From assembly GCA_902490145.1 (NCBI GenBank), contig CABUCT010000033.1, forward strand, positions 1 through 10,492: DNA of 10,492 nucleotides. The letters run 5' to 3'. The notes under the pieces are model-generated. The model searched no databases. It had not been told where the DNA came from and saw nothing but the letters and a program-made list of their open reading frames with translations. This document shows positions 5,523 through 10,492 of this stretch, one piece after another (position 1 is the first letter of the stretch; every line of letters starts with the position of its first letter). Made by a program: the position numbers and the translations under genes. The DNA comes from an uncultured Oscillospiraceae bacterium. GTDB lineage: Bacteria > Bacillota > Clostridia > Oscillospirales > Acutalibacteraceae.

Positions 5523-8152
5523 GCAAAAAGTATGTTTACTTATTCTCAGAGGGCAACGCAAAAATGCGTGAGCTTCTCGGCGGTAAAGGTGCAAACCTTG
5601 CTGAGATGACCAACCTCGGTCTTCCGGTTCCGCAGGGATTCACAATTTCTACCGAGGCCTGCACACAGTATTATGAGGATGGTAGAAAGATTAACGATGA
5701 AATCCAGGCACAGATCATGGAGTACATCGACAAAATGGAAGGAATCACCGGCAAAAAATTCGGCGACAAAGAGAATCCTCTTCTTGTTTCTGTTCGTTCA
5801 GGTGCACGTGCATCAATGCCAGGTATGATGGATACAATCCTTAATCTCGGACTCAACGAAGATGTTGTTGAAGTTATGGCAAAGAAGTCCGGAAATGCTC
5901 GTTGGGCTTGGGATTGCTACAGAAGATTTATTCAGATGTATTCCGACGTTGTTATGGAAGTTGGTAAAAAATATTTTGAGGAACTCATTGATAAGATGAA
6001 GGCCGAAAAAGGTGTTACTCAGGATGTTGAACTCACTGCTGAAGATCTTGCAGTTCTTGCAGGTCAGTTCAAGGATGAGTACAAGTCCAAGATCGGAAAG
6101 GATTTCCCGACCGATCCTAAGGAACAGCTCATGGGAGCTGTTGAAGCAGTTTTCCGTTCATGGGATAACCCCCGTGCAAATGTTTATCGTCGTGACAATG
6201 ATATTCCTTATTCTTGGGGTACCGCAGTTAACGTACAGATGATGGCATTCGGTAACATGGGTGACACTTCTGGTACAGGCGTTGCTTTCACAAGAGATCC
6301 TGCAACCGGAGAGAAAAAGCTCATGGGTGAGTTCCTTATGAACGCACAGGGTGAGGATGTTGTTGCTGGTGTTCGTACTCCTTCGCCTATCGCAAAGCTT
6401 AAAGAAGTTATGCCTGCTGTTTACGACCAGTTCGTAGAGATCTGTGCAAAACTTGAAGATCATTACAGAGATATGCAGGATATGGAGTTCACTATTGAAG
6501 ATAAAAAACTCTATATGCTTCAGACTCGTAACGGTAAGAGAACTGCAAAAGCTGCTCTTAAAATCGCTTGTGACCTCGTTGATGAGGGCATGATCGACAA
6601 GAAACAGGCAGTTGCAATGATTGATCCACGTAATCTTGACACACTTCTTCATCCCCAGTTTGATGCAAAAGCTCTTAAAGCTGCAACTCCTGCAGGTAAG
6701 GGTCTCGGTGCATCTCCTGGAGCTGCTTGCGGTAAAGTAGTATTTACTGCTGATGATGCAGTTGCTTGGAATGAAAAGGGCGAGAAAGTTGTTCTTGTTC
6801 GTCTTGAAACCTCTCCTGAAGATATCACAGGAATGAAAGCATCTCAGGGTATTCTTACCGTTCGCGGCGGTATGACTTCTCACGCAGCTGTTGTTGCCCG
6901 CGGAATGGGAACTTGCTGTGTTTCCGGATGCGGAGATATCATCATGGATGAAGATAATAAAAAGTTTGAACTTGCAGGTAAAACTTATCACGAAGGTGAC
7001 TTCATTTCTATTGACGGCTCAACCGGTAATATTTATGACGGCATTATTCCAACAGTTGATGCAGAAATTGCAGGCGAATTTGGTCGTATTATGGCTTGGG
7101 CAGATGAATTCAGAACTCTCAAAGTTCGTACAAATGCTGACACTCCTGCAGATGCAAAGAAGGCAAGAGAACTTGGTGCAGAAGGTATTGGTCTTTGCCG
7201 TACAGAGCATATGTTCTTCGAAGAGGAAAGAATTGCTGCTTTCCGTGAGATGATCTGTGCAGATACTGTTGAAGAAAGAGAAGCTGCTCTTGATAAGATC
7301 ATGCCTTATCAGCAGGGAGATTTTGAGGCTCTTTACGAAGCTCTCGAAGGCTGCCCCGTAACTATCCGCTTCCTTGATCCCCCTCTTCATGAGTTTGTTC
7401 CTACTGAGGAAGAAGATATTGCTCTTCTCGCAAAAGCTCAGGGTAAGAGCGTTGAAACCATCAAAGCTATTATTGCGTCTCTCCATGAGTTCAATCCGAT
7501 GATGGGTCACCGCGGATGTCGTCTTACCGTGACCTATCCTGAAATCGCAAAAATGCAGACCAAAGCTGTTATTCGTGCAGCTATCAATGTTAAGAAAGCT
7601 CATGCTGATTGGAACATTGTTCCCGAGATCATGATTCCATTGGTTGGCGATGTCAAAGAGCTTAAGTTTGTTAAAGACATTGTTGTTGAAACTGCTGATC
7701 CAGAAATCAAAGCAGCAGGCAGCGATCTTAAATATGAAGTTGGTACTATGATCGAAATTCCAAGAGCTGCTCTCACTGCAGATCAGATCGCAACAGAAGC
7801 TGAGTTCTTCTGCTTCGGAACTAACGATCTTACTCAGATGACCTTTGGATTCAGCCGTGACGATGCTTCTAAATTCCTTGGTTCTTACTATGATAGCAAA
7901 ATTTATGAGAACGATCCTTTTGCAAAACTTGATCAGACCGGTGTCGGCAAGCTCATGGAAATGGCTGTTGATCTTGGTAAAAAGGTTCGTCCAACCATGC
8001 ACTGCGGAATCTGTGGTGAACATGGCGGAGATCCGTCTTCAATCGAGTTCTGCCATAAGATAGGACTTGATTATGTTTCTTGCTCGCCTTTCCGTGTGCC
8101 GATTGCTCGTCTCTCAGCAGCACAGGCAGCTATTAACGATAGCAAGAACTAA
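5519..8152 (+). CDS. ppdK: Pyruvate, phosphate dikinase
   Basis: The 877-residue cytoplasmic enzyme reversibly converts pyruvate, ATP and phosphate to PEP, AMP and pyrophosphate; in anaerobic Clostridia it serves glycolysis or gluconeogenesis at the PEP-pyruvate node. The N-terminal ATP-binding domain (about 1-350) shows GGKGANLAEM at 21-30 and VRSGARASMPGM with R93. The swivelling phosphohistidine domain carries GGMTSHAAVVARGMG with phospho-accepting H455. The C-terminal PEP/pyruvate barrel (about 530-870) has GLCRTEHMFF, GTNDLTQMTFGFSRDD and HCGICGEHGG, where C832 matches the catalytic cysteine of the Clostridium symbiosum enzyme. Length equals the family norm. The start MSKKYVYLF aligns with known N termini. 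Codon use is strongly biased, with few TTA, CTA or TCA codons in long stretches, which suggests high expression. It has its own terminator at 8216-8250 and appears monocistronic. No regulatory PDRP-type kinase gene is in the window. Confidence 0.98.
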   Translation: MSKKYVYLFSEGNAKMRELLGGKGANLAEMTNLGLPVPQGFTISTEACTQYYEDGRKINDEIQAQIMEYIDKMEGITGKKFGDKENPLLVSVRSGARASMPGMMDTILNLGLNEDVVEVMAKKSGNARWAWDCYRRFIQMYSDVVMEVGKKYFEELIDKMKAEKGVTQDVELTAEDLAVLAGQFKDEYKSKIGKDFPTDPKEQLMGAVEAVFRSWDNPRANVYRRDNDIPYSWGTAVNVQMMAFGNMGDTSGTGVAFTRDPATGEKKLMGEFLMNAQGEDVVAGVRTPSPIAKLKEVMPAVYDQFVEICAKLEDHYRDMQDMEFTIEDKKLYMLQTRNGKRTAKAALKIACDLVDEGMIDKKQAVAMIDPRNLDTLLHPQFDAKALKAATPAGKGLGASPGAACGKVVFTADDAVAWNEKGEKVVLVRLETSPEDITGMKASQGILTVRGGMTSHAAVVARGMGTCCVSGCGDIIMDEDNKKFELAGKTYHEGDFISIDGSTGNIYDGIIPTVDAEIAGEFGRIMAWADEFRTLKVRTNADTPADAKKARELGAEGIGLCRTEHMFFEEERIAAFREMICADTVEEREAALDKIMPYQQGDFEALYEALEGCPVTIRFLDPPLHEFVPTEEEDIALLAKAQGKSVETIKAIIASLHEFNPMMGHRGCRLTVTYPEIAKMQTKAVIRAAINVKKAHADWNIVPEIMIPLVGDVKELKFVKDIVVETADPEIKAAGSDLKYEVGTMIEIPRAALTADQIATEAEFFCFGTNDLTQMTFGFSRDDASKFLGSYYDSKIYENDPFAKLDQTGVGKLMEMAVDLGKKVRPTMHCGICGEHGGDPSSIEFCHKIGLDYVSCSPFRVPIARLSAAQAAINDSKN

Positions 8153-8215
8153 TCAGTTATTTGTTAATGGGTAATACCATTTATCAGCCAATAGGCAAAA
8201 TTTAATATCAAATTT

Positions 8216-8250
8216 AGACCTTGTAGAAGCAATTTTGCAAGGTCTTTTTT
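8216..8250 (+). terminator. Rho-independent terminator of ppdK
   Basis: Arms 8216-8223 (AGACCTTG) and 8238-8245 (CAAGGTCT) pair perfectly over 8 bp around a 14-base loop and are followed directly by a T run to 8250. It lies 63 bases after the ppdK stop. Confidence 0.9.
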
Positions 8251-8280
8251 ATGCTTAAAATTTTGTAAAATTAAGAGATT

Positions 8281-8310
8281 TTGGCAATAAGACAAGAAGT
8301 TTATTGCCAA
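8281..8310. repeat. Perfect 10-bp inverted repeat of unassigned role
   Basis: TTGGCAATAA (8281-8290) and TTATTGCCAA (8301-8310) flank a 10-base spacer. On the plus strand TTTT follows, so it could be a weak back-up terminator for ppdK; the minus-strand side lacks a T run. A protein-binding or RNA-stabilising role is also possible. Confidence 0.6.
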
Positions 8311-8403
8311 TTTTCGAAAGTTATAATTATGAAGTTTGCAATTAAAATTAAGATAAGTCTTGATTTGAAGCAGAAACGATGTTTGACTTAAACGAATTTT
8401 CAA

Positions 8404-8443
8404 AATAAAAAAGGATCACAGCATTAAAAACTATGATCCTTTT
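8404..8443 (-). terminator. Terminator of the phosphohexomutase gene
   Basis: Read on the minus strand, arms 8434-8443 and 8409-8418 pair over 10 bp (core GGATCA/TGATCC). Pairing can extend inward past a C-A mismatch. A long T-rich tail follows (minus strand TTTTTTATTTT). It lies about 100 bases past the gene's stop at 8541. Confidence 0.85.
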
Positions 8444-8540
8444 CAATATTTTATTTCTAAAACAGACCCATAAACTAAATTTTAGAATTAATTATATCTT
8501 GATATATTTATCGGTTTTATATTTGTTATATCAAACTTAT

Positions 8541-10244
8541 CTATTCAAATCTTTTGGAAATGTCAGAAAGCCATTTATCAGCATTAGTTTTTGCAAGTTC
8601 TTTTTCAGGAGCAACAGAGGTGATATAAACCTTGATTTTGGGTTCAGTGCCTGATGGACGAATGATCATGTTTGAACCATCTTTGTCAAGATCATAATAC
8701 AAAACATTTGACTTTGGCAAAGTAATTGCTGATTTATCTCCGCTTTGTGTATCAAGCTTTTCGGACGATTTAAAATCGCTTACAGTGAGAACAATGTTAT
8801 CACCGATTTTTGAAGGGGGATCAGCACGAAGGTTATCCATAATAGAAGCCATTTTTTTCATTCCCGAAGCGCCTTCAAATGTGAAACTGTTTTGAGAGGT
8901 GAAAACCATACCGTGTTCATCATAAATTTCTTCTAAAACTTCGGGCAAAATTTTTCCGATTGATTTATAGTAGGCTGCCATTTCACAAATAAGCATTGAA
9001 GCAACTACAGCATCTTTATCACGCACATATGCACCTGCAAGATATCCATAGCTTTCTTCAAAACCAAATACAAATCGCTCTTCTTCTCCCTTTGCTTCGA
9101 GTATACCGGCCTGTTCGCCGATATATTTGAATCCGGTCAAAACGCTGATCAGTTGACAACCATATTTTGCAGCTATTTTATCAGCAAGAGGAGTTGAAAC
9201 AATGGTTTTTACAGCTACAGGATTTTCAGGGAGAGTACCATTAGCTTTTCGGCGTGAAAGAACATAGTTTAGAAGCAATGCACCGACTTCATTACCGCTC
9301 ATAAGTGTGTATCCGTCGTTTGTCTTAACAGCAATACCAACACGATCGCAGTCAGGATCGGTTGCAAGGAGCAGATCGGCATTGATTTTTTCAGAAAGTT
9401 TGATTGCACATTCAAATGCCTGACGGATTTCAGGGTTGGGGAAAGGAGCAGTGGGGAAATTGCCGTCTGGATATTCCTGTTCCGGGACAACTGTTACGTT
9501 GTCAATTCCGATACGTTTAAGAATTGACCGCACCGGTTTGTTACCCGTTCCGTTCAGAGGAGTATAAATAACGCTTAAATCTGTGGTTACTTTTTCAACC
9601 GAGCGAGATGCAACAGTATCAAGATATTTATTAATGAGATCATCTGAAATATATTCAATTTTACCGTCTTTTACAGCTTCATTAAAATTACAGAGTTTTG
9701 CACCGCCGAACATATCCACTTTATCAACAAATGATAATACCTTTTCGCTGTTTTCAACACTCAGCTGTGCTCCGTCGGGTCCATATGCTTTGTATCCGTT
9801 ATATTTAGCGGGGTTATGACTGGCTGTGATAACAATTCCGGAAGTACATTTCAGTTTTCTTACAGCATAAGAAAGCATGGGAGTAGGCATAAGTTCGCGA
9901 TAAATGTAAACTTTAATACCGTTTGCTGCAAGCACTCTGGCAGCTTCTTCGGCAAAATAGGTTGATTTTATACGGCTGTCATAAGCGATAGCAACACTTT
10001 TTCCGTTAACCGAAAGCACATATTCAGCAAGTCCTTGAGTAGCCTTTCTTACGGTATAAACATTCATACGGTTTGTACCCGCACCGATTACACCGCGAAG
10101 ACCGGCAGTGCCAAATTCAAGCTCACGGTAAAAGCGATCATAGATTTCTTCTTCATTTTCTGCTATTGATTCAAGTTCTTTGCAAAGGTCGGGATCGTCA
10201 ACAGCACTTTTAAGCCACAAATTATAAAGCTCATGTGTATTCAT
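8541..10244 (-). CDS. pgcA: Alpha-phosphoglucomutase / phosphohexomutase
   Basis: The 567-residue cytoplasmic enzyme belongs to the alpha-D-phosphohexomutase superfamily and resembles the PgcA-type phosphoglucomutases of Firmicutes (about 570-580 residues). It interconverts glucose-6-phosphate and glucose-1-phosphate, supplying UDP-glucose for glycolipid, wall and capsule synthesis and allowing glycogen use. Motifs: FGTAGLRG at 44-51, the phosphoserine loop TASHNP with S142, the metal loop DPDCDR with D296, D298 and D300, the sugar-specificity loop GFEESYGY at 394-401, and the phosphate-binding RPSGTEP at 529-535. The EES loop fits a glucomutase, but some phosphomannomutase activity cannot be excluded. 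I chose the ATG at 10244 (MNTHELYNLW) because AAAGGA lies 10 bases upstream and the protein then has normal family length. The frame stays open to an ATG at 10367, but those 41 extra codons do not look conserved. The gene stands alone between its leader and the terminator at 8404-8443. Confidence 0.94.
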   Translation of the reverse strand: MNTHELYNLWLKSAVDDPDLCKELESIAENEEEIYDRFYRELEFGTAGLRGVIGAGTNRMNVYTVRKATQGLAEYVLSVNGKSVAIAYDSRIKSTYFAEEAARVLAANGIKVYIYRELMPTPMLSYAVRKLKCTSGIVITASHNPAKYNGYKAYGPDGAQLSVENSEKVLSFVDKVDMFGGAKLCNFNEAVKDGKIEYISDDLINKYLDTVASRSVEKVTTDLSVIYTPLNGTGNKPVRSILKRIGIDNVTVVPEQEYPDGNFPTAPFPNPEIRQAFECAIKLSEKINADLLLATDPDCDRVGIAVKTNDGYTLMSGNEVGALLLNYVLSRRKANGTLPENPVAVKTIVSTPLADKIAAKYGCQLISVLTGFKYIGEQAGILEAKGEEERFVFGFEESYGYLAGAYVRDKDAVVASMLICEMAAYYKSIGKILPEVLEEIYDEHGMVFTSQNSFTFEGASGMKKMASIMDNLRADPPSKIGDNIVLTVSDFKSSEKLDTQSGDKSAITLPKSNVLYYDLDKDGSNMIIRPSGTEPKIKVYITSVAPEKELAKTNADKWLSDISKRFE

Positions 10245-10492
10245 GAAGTCCATTTCCTTTCTTTGTCCGTTGTGTTTAGCCGACACAATCATTTTTGTGC
10301 ACACATCGAAATAGTGAAAAGTTTGTTTAACAGTATCGATATATGGCTGCCATTTAATAGTGCACATACTTTAAGTCCAACTTTTCAGGTGAAAAATTTT
10401 GAATAAAATTTGTATTCAAGTAAGCAAATTTATAAGACTGCTGACTTGCAATCCTTAAAATGTGCAGAACAGAAAAGCGTGTCCGTTTTTTA
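10245..10492 (-). other. Leader and upstream region of the phosphohexomutase gene
   Basis: No supportable gene is seen in these 248 bases, and no convincing promoter; on the minus strand the best is a weak TTAAGG with TATAAA 18 bases later, upstream of 10430. Structures present are a 7-bp inverted repeat TTGAATA/TATTCAA (10399-10405 and 10413-10419), two GTGCACA copies (10297-10303 and 10360-10366), and a 6-bp hairpin TTGTGT/ACACAA (10270-10275 and 10283-10288) close to the ribosome binding site. The frame of the mutase stays open through 10367 and is closed by a TAA just upstream of that. Confidence 0.5.
10255..10260 (-). promoter_or_regulatory. Ribosome binding site deciding the phosphohexomutase start
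   Basis: AAAGGA on the minus strand lies 10 bases upstream of the ATG at 10244. It is too close (1-2 bases) to the in-frame ATG at 10253 for that one to be used, and no comparable site precedes the ATG at 10367. Confidence 0.7.

Larger units (their letters stand above)
8153..8540. other. Convergent intergenic region between ppdK and the phosphohexomutase gene
   Basis: This 388-base AT-rich stretch has no convincing gene; short frames crossing it lack ribosome binding sites and run through terminators. It contains the ppdK terminator (8216-8250), an AT-rich imperfect hairpin at 8254-8275, an unassigned perfect inverted repeat (8281-8310) and the terminator of the convergent gene (8404-8443). 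A small inverted repeat AATGG/CCATT lies at 8166-8181, just past the ppdK stop. About 8311-8400 shows nothing I can name. Confidence 0.6.

Noticed and set aside
6158..8023. Two long open frames antisense to ppdK (6158-6991 and 7019-8023, about 277 and 334 codons)
   Set aside because: They lie in the frame whose stops would need sense codons TTA, CTA or TCA, which ppdK rarely uses. They have no family resemblance, lie wholly inside a conserved gene, and are explained by codon bias.
8164..8403. 79-codon minus-strand frame in the ppdK-mutase intergenic region
   Set aside because: It runs through the ppdK terminator and the 8281-8310 inverted repeat, has low-complexity composition and no recognisable family; AT-rich DNA gives such frames by chance.
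8433..8654. 73-codon plus-strand frame at the 3' end of the phosphohexomutase gene
   Set aside because: It starts inside the terminator hairpin, overlaps the conserved C-terminal mutase motif on the other strand, and has no ribosome binding site.
10441..10492. T run at the window edge as a terminator of an upstream gene
   Set aside because: No GC-rich stem precedes the T run on the plus strand within the window, and the sequence is cut off, so it cannot be supported.

Overview
The window looks like chromosomal DNA of a low-G+C Gram-positive anaerobe, most likely a member of Clostridia, possibly Ruminococcaceae/Oscillospiraceae-like. The grounds are AT-rich intergenic DNA, purine-rich ribosome binding sites, a pyruvate phosphate dikinase that closely resembles the clostridial enzyme, a prs-pth pair, and a cell-surface polysaccharide cluster of a kind common in gut Clostridia. 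The exact taxon cannot be settled from the sequence alone.

Left part (1-3513, + strand): the tail of a surface-polysaccharide locus. It holds a polysaccharide pyruvyl transferase (5' end outside the window), a Wzx-type flippase, and an iron-sulfur protein of the coenzyme F420 hydrogenase/dehydrogenase beta-subunit family. The three genes overlap by 8 and 4 bases and should be translated from one mRNA. The transferase would decorate glycans, the flippase would move lipid-linked units across the membrane, and the iron-sulfur protein is an oxidoreductase with no proven role. Two strong hairpins (3515-3549 and 3585-3624) close this cluster and the convergent prs-pth operon.

Middle (3639-5197, - strand): prs (PRPP synthase) followed 2 bases later by pth (peptidyl-tRNA hydrolase), both housekeeping genes. 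A 321-base divergent intergenic region separates prs from ppdK and carries candidate promoters for both.

Right part: ppdK (5519-8152, + strand), a complete pyruvate phosphate dikinase of central PEP/pyruvate metabolism, ends at a clear terminator. A 388-base region of hairpins follows. Convergent to it lies an alpha-phosphohexomutase (8541-10244, - strand) that interconverts glucose-6-P and glucose-1-P, and so links glycolysis to the sugar-nucleotide supply used by polysaccharide loci such as the one at the left. The last 248 bases hold the phosphohexomutase leader and no supportable gene.

I found no tRNA, rRNA, CRISPR array, insertion sequence or obvious new defence-type system. The points most worth a second look are the pyruvyl transferase/flippase/F420-family trio, a three-codon mini-ORF overlapping the ppdK start, and the unassigned hairpin and repeated GTGCACA motif in the intergenic DNA.
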